DNA from: Pascua guehoae | Taxonomy: Eukaryota > Basidiomycota > Tremellomycetes > Trichosporonales > Trichosporonaceae | Direction of reading: 5' to 3' | DNA length: 64,000 bases | Assembly: GCA_001600415.1 (NCBI GenBank) | Contig: BCJX01000010.1 | Location: 632,085 to 696,084, forward strand | Part shown: piece after piece, positions 1 through 10,172 of the stretch | Position numbering within the stretch: the first letter of the stretch is position 1 | Layout of the letters: every line of letters begins with the position of its first letter | Position numbers and translations under genes: made by a program | Notes under the pieces: model-generated | Told to the model about the DNA's origin: nothing | Database searches by the model: none | Seen by the model: only the letters and a program-made list of their open reading frames with translations

Positions 1-856
1 CGCTCCGCCTCAACTCGTCCATCTTTATGTGCTCCATTGAACCACCCCATCCACGTTCCGAGGCCCTCAACGCCGCGCGTATTCTGACAGAGGTGTTCAA
101 GCGCTACGATGCAGGGCTCAAGCGCGACAGTGAAGAAAGCGCGCTCAATCTCTGGTTTGCGGCTGCGGCGTGCCCATTCCGCGGCGCCATTGTCACCCAC
201 AAGAAGCGCGAGGTGCCTGCAGTGTCTGTCATTATGCGGGACAACCTCAAGGTGGGTCTCATGCGTCTCACCCCACAACTGACCCTCCAGCTCTCAAACG
301 AGATCAACAGCGGTGTTACCAACCTGTTCACCGCCGCCACCCTCCTTGACCCCGAACTCGTCCACGCGTCCCGCTCCAAGATTGGCATTACGCTCCAGAA
401 CCCTGCTGTCAAGCCATGGGAACAGTCACTGGCGTGGTCGATCGTCGACCGCATCCTCCCCACGTGGAAGGGACAGTGGACTCCTGCGCACGACGCTGTG
501 TTCCAGTCGTTCATGGCGTTGCGCGACCGCATCCTCGAACTGGGCCTGCCCGACGCCATCAGGCAGCCACCACTTTTGGATGTGAGTCAACGGGTGTCGG
601 ACGTGACCGAATCTCAATGTTGCTAACACTCCAGGGCAAAACACTCCAGCGCCTGCTCGACATCAAGCCCTCGCCCCTCCTCTCGGTCATCCTCCGTGCC
701 ATCAACGAGTGGCAGCTCGACCACCCAGGCTCTACCGCCGACGAGTGCACCGCGTGGGTGCTCGAAAACTGGAACGGCGAGGGCAAGGCAAAGTGGGAGG
801 CGCTCACGCCAAAGCCGCCGAACAAGACGGGCAAGGCTGCCAAGCGTAAGAGTTAG
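1..856 (+). CDS. CCA1: CCA-adding tRNA nucleotidyltransferase, C-terminal part (5' end outside window)
   Basis: This enzyme adds the CCA end to tRNAs without a template. The frame is open at the left edge (codons from base 3), so the catalytic head lies outside the window; about 266 C-terminal residues are visible. Exons end at 581 and restart at 635; the 53-nt intron has GTGAGT, TGCTAAC and CAG. The text just before and at Met27 (LRLNSSIF) and the late segment KPSPLLSVILRAINEWQLD match the C-terminal arm of eukaryotic CCA enzymes, where a KPGP-like turn precedes a helix with a WQL motif. The protein ends in a basic tail (KTGKAAKRKS) and a TAG at 854-856. It converges on the pseudogene to its right. 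Family assignment is from recognition of the C-terminal pattern; the catalytic DxD motif cannot be checked here. Confidence 0.8.
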
Positions 857-1087
857 GAAGACGCGCGCACACAGAGAATTTTGCGTGCGCGAAGAGAGAA
901 TCAGTAGAGAGCAGGTCTGCTCGTCACCATTTGCATTGCACATGTGCATCGCTTTACCGAGTCTGGGGCCTGGTGGGCATTTTGGCCAATCTAGCAACTG
1001 ACTCTCACCCAGAGTGCACTCTTATTGACACCAGCTGCTAACTACGAACGCATACTCAACACTCGTCGCAGACGAGCGAATAAACCC

Positions 1088-1770
1088 CTACTCGGCGGTC
1101 GCGAGCTCAAAGGCCTCGTCGCACGATGGCGCGGTACTCGTTCATCGTCCGCAACTACCCTCTCAGTGACAAAATTGCCATGGCCTCCGAGGTCCAAAAA
1201 GTGATCGTAGGCTGCGTTGAAGATGACGAGTTCAAGAGGCCCTGTGGCCAACCGCATGGATCAGGATCAGCGCCAGGCGGGCCTGCTCCTTGAGGCCATC
1301 GAAACCGGCCAATCTCGCGCTACCCATTCCGTATCCCACTTGCCCGGGTCGACGATTGAGCTGCACTCCCTCGGCGTGTACGGCACAAGTTCACAGAAGA
1401 CGTGGAGGGAGGACGGTTGATGGAGTCTCCATGGGGAGTGGGATTGGTCCTCGTCCAACGTAGGCGTGAGGTCGACGTGGTGGCGCGCAGCGCACCTCGA
1501 CGAGCTGGAACCCAGCGTGCTTGATGAAGACGTACCGGGGCACAAGAAACTGATGACCAGCCGCTCCGTCGGCGGAATGGCAGGGACATACGCGCTAGGC
1601 GTTTCCAGAAGTTGGGGTCGGCAGGCCCATCTGGAAAACGCCACGACGCTCTGCCGCAAAGCGGCTGGTACGGATATCAGAACGTGGGGAGCGTGTACTG
1701 GTAGAGGCAGAGCGCGCGCAGCGAAAGGGGCACATGGTCGCCGCGACAATCCGAGCCATACTCGACCGGG
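1088..1770 (-). pseudogene. Decayed copy of the unnamed family encoded at 2557-3588
   Basis: Pieces of a protein like its intact right-hand neighbour are spread over different minus-strand frames. Around 1560-1640 the frame reads SVVAFSRW and then SAYVPAIPPTERLVISF, matching VVAFVDMR and TAYVPDFPPADRLVINI in the neighbour. Further on, VDPGKWDTEW matches VDTDSWDTTW. At the end NEYRAIV is followed, after a frame change, by EAFELATAE and a TAG at 1088-1090, matching the neighbour's YELATVE stop. No single frame joins these parts and no splice sites explain the shifts, so I call it a pseudogene with at least two frameshifts. The left (N-terminal) boundary near 1770 is approximate; decayed N-terminal sequence may reach 2150. 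Confidence 0.65.
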
Positions 1771-2556
1771 GTCTTCACCTCATCCCCTTTCCCGCGTGGC
1801 CGGGCACAGATCGGCGGTACGGCCCGCAAACGAAGCGCGCCGCGCGTCATGGAGCTGAGTGTGGACGTCGGAATTGAGGACAGGGCAGAAGAGGGGGGGC
1901 GACGCGTCGTGAAGAGCTTTGCACGGGGGGAGCACGAGAAAGCGGCGGGGAAAGGGCAAAGGTGAGCTCGGATGTGCTTGTAGGGCCGATATCGAGTGAG
2001 GCGGGCGAGTGACGGTGAGCGGTGGACAGCGTCCACGACGACGCTAGTATGGCTGCCGTATCCTCGATGTCCTGTCTTGCACGGGTGGTGAACCTGGCCT
2101 GCGGGACTCGCGTCTGTGCCGCTGTCACGCTTGCGCTTGCGGTTTTTCACTCTGTCATTGTCGGGGATGGACGATATGGTGATGGCCGAATGGTGGTGTT
2201 AGGTGTTGTTTGTATTGTGTCTAGCGTTTGTGCGAGGGCTTTGTGGTCTGCGCGTGAGAATGGTTGCAGGTTGCCCATAGTGGCTCTCCACGTTTCCCCA
2301 CCCTTTCTACAATGCCACATTCATATCTTGCTCGAGTTACAACCTTGTCTCTGAGCCGGGTATTCACCAGTCACGGGCAGGTCAGTTCCCAGAATGCTCC
2401 ACATTGCTCGACTGCCGAGACGGCAGTGCCGCCTGCCTCTTCTCAATGACACGCGCCTCACTCCCACAGTGTCGATGATGCCCACTCATCACCTGGCACA
2501 CGATTCATTCAACGGGACATATTCAGCAGTGCAAGCACGCCCATGGCCTTCTGCTC
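1771..2556. other. Spacer between pseudogene and intact paralogue
   Basis: About 790 bases with no supported gene. It probably holds the promoter and decayed N-terminus of the pseudogene. Open frames here have no recognisable motifs. Confidence 0.4.
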
Positions 2557-3588
2557 CTACTCAACCGTCGCCAGCTCATAGTCCTCGTCGCCGACCACAC
2601 CCCGATACTGCTCCCGCGTTGGCCAGCTGATGGAGCCTGCGACCGCCATGGCCTGGTCTCCGCCATATCCCATATTGGCGGCTGCGGTGGCGAGAGCGAC
2701 CGAGAAGAGCATCCTCCCCTGGCTGAGGGCAGGAGGCAGGCGTGGGGGCTTTGTCAACCAGGTCGTATCCCAGCTGTCGGTATCGACGAGGGTGAACGCC
2801 ACGTGGGCCTGGGTATGGAGGGCCGCGACGGTCTGGAGCACCTGGTCGAGGAAGAGCGGGCCTCGGCGGGTGAACTTGGGGCGGGCGGTGGGGCGCGCGA
2901 CGGTTGTCTCCTTGGGGGTGAGGAGGATGTGGACGTGCTTGAGCTCGGGCGGGATCTGGAGCCGGAGCGCGGCGTACTTGTTGAGCGTGTGCCGCGGGTC
3001 GTAGGCAATGTTGATGACGAGCCTGTCCGCGGGGGGGAAATCGGGCACATACGCTGTCGGGGGTCGCGACCAGTCGGCCTCGGCTGCGGGCCGCATGTCG
3101 ACAAACGCCACGACGTTGGGGGCCCGCACGGCCCAGTCGGCATTGCATGTATAGTTGCGCAACCGCAGCGTGTGCGGCTTGAGCTTTGCATTGTCCGTCC
3201 GCGCGTCACCAAAGCCGAGGTCGACGACGCGGTGCGAACGGCTCTCGCACTCGCACCGCCGGTCCCCACGCCCCGCGGGGGGCGGCTCGCATAGGTCGAT
3301 CGTCCGCGCCGCCTGTACCATGGACGACGACTGCCAGCCGTCTGCGAGCACGAGCCCATCGGCCGTCTCTACACGCGACCGGATCACCAGGCGGGTTACC
3401 GAGGGCGCATCCGCGTCGGGCGTCGAGGTGCCAGATGCGGAAAGATCAGCCGACGACGCGGGCAAATGAACACCAGCGTCCCCGCCCTCGACCTGCTGGA
3501 TCTGCTCAGGCGAGGTCGAGGGACCGGGCCTCGCGTTGCGCCCGCCCTTGCCGCCCTTCTTCGACTTGTTCGACTTGTTCTTTGTCAT
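2557..3588 (-). CDS. Unnamed fungal protein, member of a four-copy local family
   Basis: A single-exon 343-residue protein, ATG at 3588 and TAG at 2557-2559. I do not recognise its function. The N-terminus is lysine-rich (MTKNKSNKSKKGGKGG) and disordered through about residue 85. The body carries the family signatures: NVVAFVDM, then YVPDFPPADRLVINIAY, HVHILLTPK, a helix FLDQVLQTVAALHT, AHVAFTLVDTDSWDTTW, and the terminal block REQYRGVVGDEDYELATVE. The same order of motifs recurs at 59227-60657 and, decayed, at 1088-1770 and 60848-62408. Unlike the copy at 59227 it has no F-box-like segment ahead of the body. It reads away from a 1.1-kb spacer with a tRNA-Gly. The body resembles the folded part behind F-box-like segments in expanded basidiomycete families, but that is only an analogy. 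Confidence 0.75.
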   Translation of the reverse strand: MTKNKSNKSKKGGKGGRNARPGPSTSPEQIQQVEGGDAGVHLPASSADLSASGTSTPDADAPSVTRLVIRSRVETADGLVLADGWQSSSMVQAARTIDLCEPPPAGRGDRRCECESRSHRVVDLGFGDARTDNAKLKPHTLRLRNYTCNADWAVRAPNVVAFVDMRPAAEADWSRPPTAYVPDFPPADRLVINIAYDPRHTLNKYAALRLQIPPELKHVHILLTPKETTVARPTARPKFTRRGPLFLDQVLQTVAALHTQAHVAFTLVDTDSWDTTWLTKPPRLPPALSQGRMLFSVALATAAANMGYGGDQAMAVAGSISWPTREQYRGVVGDEDYELATVE

Positions 3589-4104
3589 TCCGAGTGGATC
3601 GGCGCGGACGCAGATGAGTACGTAGCGGATGCGTCGGTGGATGCGTCCAAGCGATGGCGAGTGGGGGAATGGAGAACGGTGGATTCGTTGGTTGGTCGCG
3701 GTGGAGGTGTTGCTGACGTGGTGTGGCGGTCATTGGGGTGTGGGAATGGGCTGGAGTGGGGAGAACCCCGTGACATGGACAACCTTGTGCATTTAGTCTG
3801 CGCACAGCTGGCTAGGGAGAAGGCATGTGACCCAACCAGTTCTGCTAGGTTGAGATTGGATGAAGGCGTTCCGTGGAGTGGGTCGGAATTGCAACGAAAC
3901 GCCATACCCGAGGTCGCTCTCGTTGCGCGCTCTTTGTCCTCTCACGGTTGCCCCCCTCCCCCCTCTTTCTCTCCTTCTCCTTCACAATATGTTGGGTCCA
4001 GCGTCTGGCCAGCCCTCTCCAAAAAGGAACTTGTTGTGGTACTTCAGGATGTACTGCTGGAGCATAGCCTACAACTCGTGCCTGACGTACACCCCCTCAG
4101 TGAA

Positions 4105-4160
4105 AAATATCGACCGATATCGATCGATATTTGTCGATATCCATCGATATTCGTAGATAC
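4105..4160. repeat. Palindromic CGATAT cluster
   Basis: At least five copies of CGATAT or its complement sit within 56 bases, giving overlapping self-complementary stretches. It could be a binding-site cluster, a hairpin, or simple sequence. Nothing in the neighbourhood decides between these. Confidence 0.5.
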
Positions 4161-4711
4161 TGTGGACCTCCGGCGACAAACAGTGTACAAGACCCACCAG
4201 GGCTAACGTATGACAGTGTCCGTGGTCACTATGCTTGCTACGATGCTGGAACTGATCGGTTCGTACCGGATTTCAGTTCGAGCGAACCGGGACACCCCTC
4301 CGGTTGACCGTATCGCGGAGTACGGGATCCGAACTCGCCAATCCGCCACATTCATTCAACTGGCGCCGCCACTCACCACCCAACACACATTCTCGGCCCC
4401 ATTCCATGCTCTGCAATTGCATCAAGGCAAACCTTTCGTGACATAAAGTCCAGACGCACTGGTCTACAGTAATGTTACGAGCAACATGGTGAAATCATCC
4501 ATTTCTAGAGTCGAGCCTGGGGAGACCACAGCCGTAGTCGGCTGCACTTGAGAATGGCGGTAGTGCTTCTTGGCTGCTGCTTCTTGGCTGCCACGGGTGG
4601 AGTTAGACGCACATGCGTCCATTCAAGAGCAGCGGTATATTCGCACCGCCAACTCGGCACTAAAAAGTGGATAACCATGTTTGACAGAGGTCAGAAAGCG
4701 CTCGACCTCGA

Positions 4712-4717
4712 CAAAAA
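4712..4717 (-). terminator. Pol III T6 terminator of tRNA-Gly
   Basis: Six T on the minus strand, starting four bases after the discriminator base of the tRNA. Confidence 0.7.
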
Positions 4718-4721
4718 AGTC

Positions 4722-4825
4722 TACGCTTAAGGGGGTTCGAACCCCTGTCACCACTTTTCACCAGCCAAAGCTGTACAGGAAACTGTAATGGAAGAGTGGC
4801 ATCCTTACCACTAGACGATAAGCGT
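4722..4825 (-). tRNA. tRNA-Gly(TCC), intron-containing
   Basis: The minus strand folds as a full tRNA. Acceptor ACGCTTA pairs perfectly with TAAGCGT. The D arm is GTC-TAGTGGTAAG-GAT. The anticodon stem CCACT pairs with AGTGG, and the T arm AGGGG-TTCGAAC-CCCCT is perfect. The loop begins CTTCCA, giving anticodon TCC (glycine), followed by an intron of about 33 nt before the 3' stem. A T6 run lies just downstream (4712-4717 on the plus strand as A6), a standard Pol III stop. An A-T first pair is unusual for glycine tRNAs, so the identity is likely rather than certain. Confidence 0.85.
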
Positions 4826-5214
4826 CCGACGATCTTCTCAAAAAAGTTGTGGTTAAGAAGCTGTCTCGAGGTTGTCAGGAGTTGTTGTTGTGTCTTGGTG
4901 CTGCAGCGGTAGGACTTCAGGGACAGTCTGGGGAGGATTCAGGCACGCCGACAAACGTCGCACTCTCATTGGCTTTCAACGATCGGGGTTGTCTGTTGAC
5001 ATGGCCGTGTGGCCTTGCCATCTCTGCATGCACCACTACTCCCAGACATCCACAGTATGGACCGAGCCTAGCAACTGTCGACAGAGGTTGCCCGCATGGG
5101 GGAGATGCAGCTGCGACGGGGCAACGCCTACAGGCCAACAATGATCACAGTACATCTAGCCAAAGGCATCTAGACTTGTCTCAGCATTATACTCTACGCT
5201 CCTGGGCCCCCCGC
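4826..5214. other. Intergenic, nothing recognised
   Basis: Holds the tRNA-Gly upstream region and the 3' flank of the nucleoside hydrolase. I see no gene or repeat. Confidence 0.4.
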
Positions 5215-6159
5215 TCAAACCTCGGGATTCCCAAGGCGCTCCAACGCGTCGATGACGAGGTCCCAGAACCGGGCGGGGTCAATCTCTGTCGCGGCCCACG
5301 TCTTGCAGCCCTCTGGTGCGGGGGCACGGAGGTCGACGACGGTCATACCAGTCGTGAGGCGTCCCTGGGTCTCGACGTCAATGGGGGCGTTGACGGCACG
5401 GACGACCGAGGGGTCAATGACGTGGGCGACGGCACAGGCGTCGTGAACTGGGGGTGCATCAAACCCTTGGTTTTCCAAGTATGCCTTTCCGAAAAACTCG
5501 AGCAGCTCGTCGACAAATGTCGCGGGGTTGGTGCCGACGGCGCGGATACGTTCGCGGACGTCTGCGGTCGCCTGGGCCTTGTGCGTGACGTCGAGGCCGA
5601 CCATGGTGACCTTCCAGCCTGCGGAGAAGACAATCTGCGCCGCCTCGGGGTCGATAAAAATGTTAAACTCTGCACACGGGCTCCAGTTGCCGCCGTGGAT
5701 GGCGCCGCCCATCAGGACGACCTCTTTGACGCGCTCGGCCAGGCGTGGCTCGGTGCGCACCGCCAGCGCAATATTGGTCAGCGCGCCCGTCGGCACGAGT
5801 GTAATCGTACCCGGCTCATGCGCCATGACCGTGTCGATGATCAGGTCGACCGCGTTGCGCCCGTCCAGCTCCAGCGTCGGCTCGGGGAGCACTGGCCCGT
5901 CCAGCCCCGTCTCGCCGTGAATGTCCGCCGCCACCTCTTGCACGCGCACAAGCGGCTGCGCCGAACCCGCCGCAAATGGAATCCCCGTAATCCCCGCCAC
6001 GCGCGCGACCGAAAGTGCATTGCGCGTCACTTTGGCCAGTGTCTGGTTGCCCGCCACCGTCGTCACTGCAATCAGGTCAATCGCCGGGCTGCCCCACGCG
6101 AGCAGCATCGCGATCGCGTCGTCGTGGCCCGGGTCGCAGTCGAGGATGATCTTGGACAT
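5215..6159 (-). CDS. URH1: Inosine/uridine-preferring nucleoside hydrolase
   Basis: This hydrolase cleaves the N-glycosidic bond of ribonucleosides to free base and ribose, a pyrimidine/purine salvage step in the cytosol. It is one exon of 314 residues, a normal size for the family. The calcium-binding N-terminal motif DCDPGHDDA is at residues 6-14. HGETGLDGP follows near 85. MGGAIHGGNWSPCAEFNIF and DPEAAQIVF near 165-190 give the family's substrate-pocket asparagine region, and HDACAVAHVIDP near 240 supplies the late histidine/aspartate pair. I chose ATG 6159 (MSKIILDCD) because the conserved core starts five residues later. An in-frame ATG at 6267 would add 36 residues with little family resemblance, although they could be an alternative leader. 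URH1 is used as the nearest well-known yeast name; substrate choice is not decided by sequence. Confidence 0.85.
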   Translation of the reverse strand: MSKIILDCDPGHDDAIAMLLAWGSPAIDLIAVTTVAGNQTLAKVTRNALSVARVAGITGIPFAAGSAQPLVRVQEVAADIHGETGLDGPVLPEPTLELDGRNAVDLIIDTVMAHEPGTITLVPTGALTNIALAVRTEPRLAERVKEVVLMGGAIHGGNWSPCAEFNIFIDPEAAQIVFSAGWKVTMVGLDVTHKAQATADVRERIRAVGTNPATFVDELLEFFGKAYLENQGFDAPPVHDACAVAHVIDPSVVRAVNAPIDVETQGRLTTGMTVVDLRAPAPEGCKTWAATEIDPARFWDLVIDALERLGNPEV

Positions 6160-6470
6160 GGCCGCGGTTGTGGTATGTGGCGTCGTAAAAAATCTTGGTT
6201 GTTGTGAACGGTCGAGACGAGATGCGACGCACATGGGCAACTGGAAACCGCGCACCACGCGCAACACGGCAGACGCTCGTGCCTGGGTGGATGCGCGCTG
6301 TGCCTGGCGCAGTGAGCAGCCCGCGCGTCATCAGAACTGACCCAGCCGGTGGAGGTTTCCGAAAATGCTCCGCTCGACCGGTCCCAGCCAAATTACTCAA
6401 AGCCCCCCCCCCCGGGCGTTGACATGTTGACACCACCTCTCAACTCACGCACAGCCGGGGGCATGCGCCC

Positions 6471-8393
6471 ATGACCCCGCCGACTGGCCTCTTTGAGGGC
6501 CAGCCCCCGCCCTCGATCGCCGTCCTCGAGGCATGGCTCGACACGCACGGCGTGTACCGGCACCCGGGCGTGCGCATCGCCGACATGGCAGACGGGAGCG
6601 GCTGGCGTCTGCTCGCGGAACGCGACTTGAATATCGGCGAGACGAGTGAGTGGGTGTGGAAGCGATGCTGGGGCGTGGTAGTGATGCTTGCGGATCATAT
6701 GGGCTCCTCATTACGCGCCGTTCGCTGTCGACAGCCCCGACCCCACCCCACTTGAGTGAGAGTCCCGCTGATGGCAGTCTGCAAGATTCCCAAGACGGCC
6801 CTCCTCTCCATCCGCACCTCGCTTGCGCCACCGCACGAGCTGCCGACCGGGACTCACACGTCGCACACCATCCTCGCGCTCACGCTCGCGGTGCTCCACG
6901 AGCTCCGCCTCGGCCCCGACTCGCGATTCTGGGGATACCTCCAGAGTCTGCCGCGCGAGATTGTGCCCATCCCCGTGCTCTGGCCGCTGTGGCCGCTGGG
7001 GAGCGACGCGCGCGAGGCGGAAAAATGGCTCAGGGGCACCGAGGCCGAGAGGGACTTGGGGAGACGTGAGGCCGAGGGGCTTGGACTGGTGAGTGCGGGC
7101 ACGGGGCAGGTGGCGGGCGCTCCATGAGAGGGGCAATTGCGACTGCGTCCCAAAGCTCCATTCACACCACGCCACCTCGAGGCTCAGACTACGGGCTGCC
7201 TAGGAGACACCGCTCGCGCGTACGACACTAACGCCCAGGCCGCCATGAAGCAGTACTACGCCGCCACCGCGCCCTACCTACCAGCGACGCGCCGGCACCC
7301 CGGGCCCTCGCCGTTCGCCGCGTTCGCGCACGCATTCAGCCTCGTGTCGACGCGCGCCTTTGTCATCGACCTGTACCACACCGTCGCTCTGTGCCCCTTT
7401 GCCGACGTGCTCAACCACGCCGATGCGGGCATCTCGCACACGTCCCTCGCGAGCGACGACTTTGTGTGCCACATCTGCGGCTCGCTCGCGCCCTGCGCGC
7501 ACGACGTGCATCACCCGGGTGGGTGGGAGAACGTGCCGCTGCGGCTCGAGCATCTTGACCCGGCGGCGCGGGCGCGGATACAGCGCGAACTCGACACGGT
7601 GGACATGTACGTCGAGAAACCGGTGCGGCGGGGTCGCGAGGTCATGAACTCGTACGGCGACGGTATTGGGCCGGCCCGTCTCCTCGTCGAGTGGGGGTTT
7701 GTCCCCGGCGCAGTTCCCGCCACGCACGGGTTAGAGGAGGATGTGTCGGACGCGGACGAGGACGCGTTTGCGGACCTCGGGCTCACGTGGGACATGGATG
7801 AGTTCCCCCCCGACGCTGTCCAGGCGTGGGATGCGGTCGAGGCCGAAGTCCTCGCGCGACTCCCGGCCGAGGACGAGGAGGCACTACTCTGCGCGCCCGC
7901 TTCTCGGGATGGCGTGGTGCACCTCAATCATGCGGGACAGATGTCGCTGCGCTTGTTCAGCATATTCTTCCTTCAGGCCGCCAATGACTCTGTCCCATGG
8001 TATGTGGCTACTGCGTCTAAACACCGGGTGATGGTCGACACCATCGTGGACTCTGTCGCAGCCCTCGAGCGCGTATGGGCGGCGCTGTCTGCTGAGGGCG
8101 ACTCCGAGACCGAGGCAGAGGCGGCCGCCATCACGTCGCAGCCGCAAATTGCTGTGGCAGTACACAAGGTACTCGAACTGCTCGAGCAAAGGATCCAAGG
8201 CCTGCACCAGCCCGAGCTCTCTGTGGACGCGATGTACGATTTGCGAGAGGTAAGCGTGGTCCCGTGCTTGGGCTGACCGCAGGCGCTCGCCCCCGAGGAA
8301 CGCCTTCAGACCATGGCGATGACCATTGTCATTGACGAGCTCGCCCTCCTTCGCTCCACGGTGGAGAGATGGAGCGCACTCTTGGGCGCATAG
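6471..8393 (+). CDS. SET-domain protein (RKM4/SETD6-like lysine methyltransferase)
   Basis: Exons 6471-6645, 6778-7088, 7239-8249 and 8283-8393 give 535 residues. Enzymes of this class methylate lysines on non-histone proteins, including ribosomal proteins and elongation factors. GWRLLAERDL and ICKIPKTALLS near residues 42-66 match the N-terminal SET strands. A helical insert (SRFWGYLQSLP, a typical iSET segment) follows near 105. CPFADVLNHADA near 215 has the NH pair of the cofactor site. GREVMNSYGD near 285 matches the final GExxxxxYG motif. A cysteine/histidine patch (CHICGSLAPCAHD) sits between the two SET halves and is unusual; it may bind zinc. The C-terminal third is acidic and helical, as in Rubisco-LSMT-type substrate-binding domains. 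It converges with the SWIM/RING gene, leaving 195 bases between stops. Target unknown. Confidence 0.75.
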
Positions 8394-8588
8394 ACGCAAC
8401 GCACAAGAGACATGATACATCCGAACGTCTGGGATGTGGGATACACTTAGGGCATAGGAACAAATCGTTGGTGGGGGACTCGGGGAATCGCGTGTTGGGT
8501 ATGAGGTCGTGTTTGGGTATTGGGTCAATGGTATTCGAAAAGGTTGCTCTCAAAGTGCAGCCTGATTGCTCCTCTTCGCTTGCTTCTC

Positions 8589-10172
8589 CTAGTCGCTGTC
8601 GCGGTAGCGGTACTTTGCCATCCACATCTTTTCGCCCCTGCGCGGGCCATAATAGTACGAACTGCCTGTCAGCTGAGTCAAGCCTCACCACGCACCTCGT
8701 GTCGCGCTGGCGGCTGATTCCGACACTCGCGGCCAAGTTTAGGCTGTAGAGTTAGCGTCAGCACATGTATCAGCACGAACTATCCCTTGGCGGTGGTGAC
8801 AACACCGGCCGCCTCGTCTCCGCCGGCGTGGGCAGCAGGCACGACCCAGATGTTGCGGCACCAGACGCAGGTCACGTCCGCCCCGTTCCTTTTCTGGAAA
8901 AGTCAGCTTGGAGGGGGGCACGAACGCCACAGCTGACTCACGGCAGCGAGCTGCCACTGGGCGAAGCATTCGGCATGCAGGGCTGATGTTAGCTGGTGCT
9001 GTCACTCTCTTTCGCTCACGCTTCCCGCAGCCTTTAATAGACTCGTCAAAGACTAGCTTGTTGTCGGTGTGGTCTTCCGCAGTCATCTCCTCAAAACAGC
9101 TGGGTGTAAGCTTACGCGACAACACCGTGGCAGCTTACACAGGGCAGTCGTCGCCAATGGAGGACAGACGCTTCGAATTGTCGTCTGTCGGCTCTTCCTG
9201 CGCGGGCTCCTCTTCACCACCATCGTCCTCATAGCCTGCCGCCTGGAGGTATGCTTTGCGTACACTCTTGGAGACAGCAACACCAGCGCCAACAGCGGTT
9301 GGGGCGTCTTTGAAGACGGCGCGAAGTTCAGATCCCTAGGAGTCAGTGACGGCAGGTCTCGCCCACTTACAAGAAGCGCCTTCTGATACCAGATTGGCGA
9401 GCCCTGCGGCACCTTGAGGACCTTCAAGCTGGGGAGTTAGGTAAACTCAGTGAGCAAGCTACCTACAAGATGAAGATAATGTGCTTGCACGGCACATTCT
9501 TCAGCCCATCGTCGCAGTCAGGGCAATCGCACTTTAGCACAGGGCCAATGGTGACCGTCTATGGTGAGTCACCACAGTCAAGAGTGTTGCTTACATAGAC
9601 GTTGCCAGTGGAGCCAAGCTGGTGGTCAGCTTCAAATCCCTCGACCGAGCTGGACTCACGACGCTAAACAGCTCGATTGGGTCGCCTTCGCCGGTATCCA
9701 GCTTGTCGCGGTTGATCATAAACTGGTGGTCAGGATTGAATGGGGATGGTGACTAACCATGCGTTGCGACATGACACGCTCCGCTGAAGGTCAGTATGGA
9801 CACGTGTGTGTCAAATTTGTTTGGGGCAAACATACCACGCTCCCCGATGGCTATAGGACACCTGTGTGGGTTAGATCAACCAGCCGGAAAGCGAACCCAC
9901 TTCTTCCGGAACCTCGATCCGCGCTTCTCCGCTGGCTGCTGTGCAATTGGTGCCTTGCGAGTCGACCCTTCAGCAGGGTCAACCACGTCCGATGTTGCTG
10001 TAACGATGAGATGCTCTTCAACCTCGACCTTGACGGCTGTGGATTTGCTCTTCTTCCGTCGCTTGGGCGGGGGAGTGTCGGGGTTTCCTTCCTCGGTCTC
10101 AAGCTTGACCTTGGTCGCAGCCGCCTTCCTCGACTTTGTGGGCTTCTTCGCCTTGCTCGGTTTCGACTCCAT
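8589..10172 (-). CDS. SWIM zinc-finger plus RING-type protein (ZSWIM2/MEX-like ubiquitin ligase)
   Basis: Thirteen exons (minus strand, upstream first): 9881-10172, 9836-9850, 9758-9783, 9660-9722, 9595-9618, 9467-9558, 9371-9428, 9139-9335, 9020-9099, 8942-8982, 8781-8893, 8696-8743, 8589-8661. They total 1122 nt, 373 residues. The first exon is basic and disordered (MESKPSKAKK, PPPKRRKKSK). GSTGNVYTVTIGP leads into a SWIM finger (CDCPDC...VPCKH) followed by IIFIFLKVLKVP and WYQKALL. A RING/C4HC3-like finger follows: CPVCFEEM, CGKPLHAECFAQW, CVWC. The tail SVGISRQRDTSSYYYGPRRG is typical of this fungal family. Such proteins are inferred E3 ubiquitin ligases; substrate unknown. Two exons are 15 and 24 nt and introns are 30-52 nt, so automatic gene finders may break it. 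Confidence 0.85.

Larger units (their letters stand above)
3589..4721. other. Intergenic, including CGATAT-rich patch
   Basis: No supported gene. It should contain the promoter of the minus-strand gene ending at 3588. Bases 4105-4160 hold at least five CGATAT/ATATCG units in both orientations (see separate entry). Confidence 0.4.

Noticed and set aside
4849..6207. 452-codon plus-strand open frame
   Set aside because: It lies antisense over the nucleoside hydrolase. GC-rich codon use leaves stop-free antisense frames; no motifs, and the minus-strand gene is certain.
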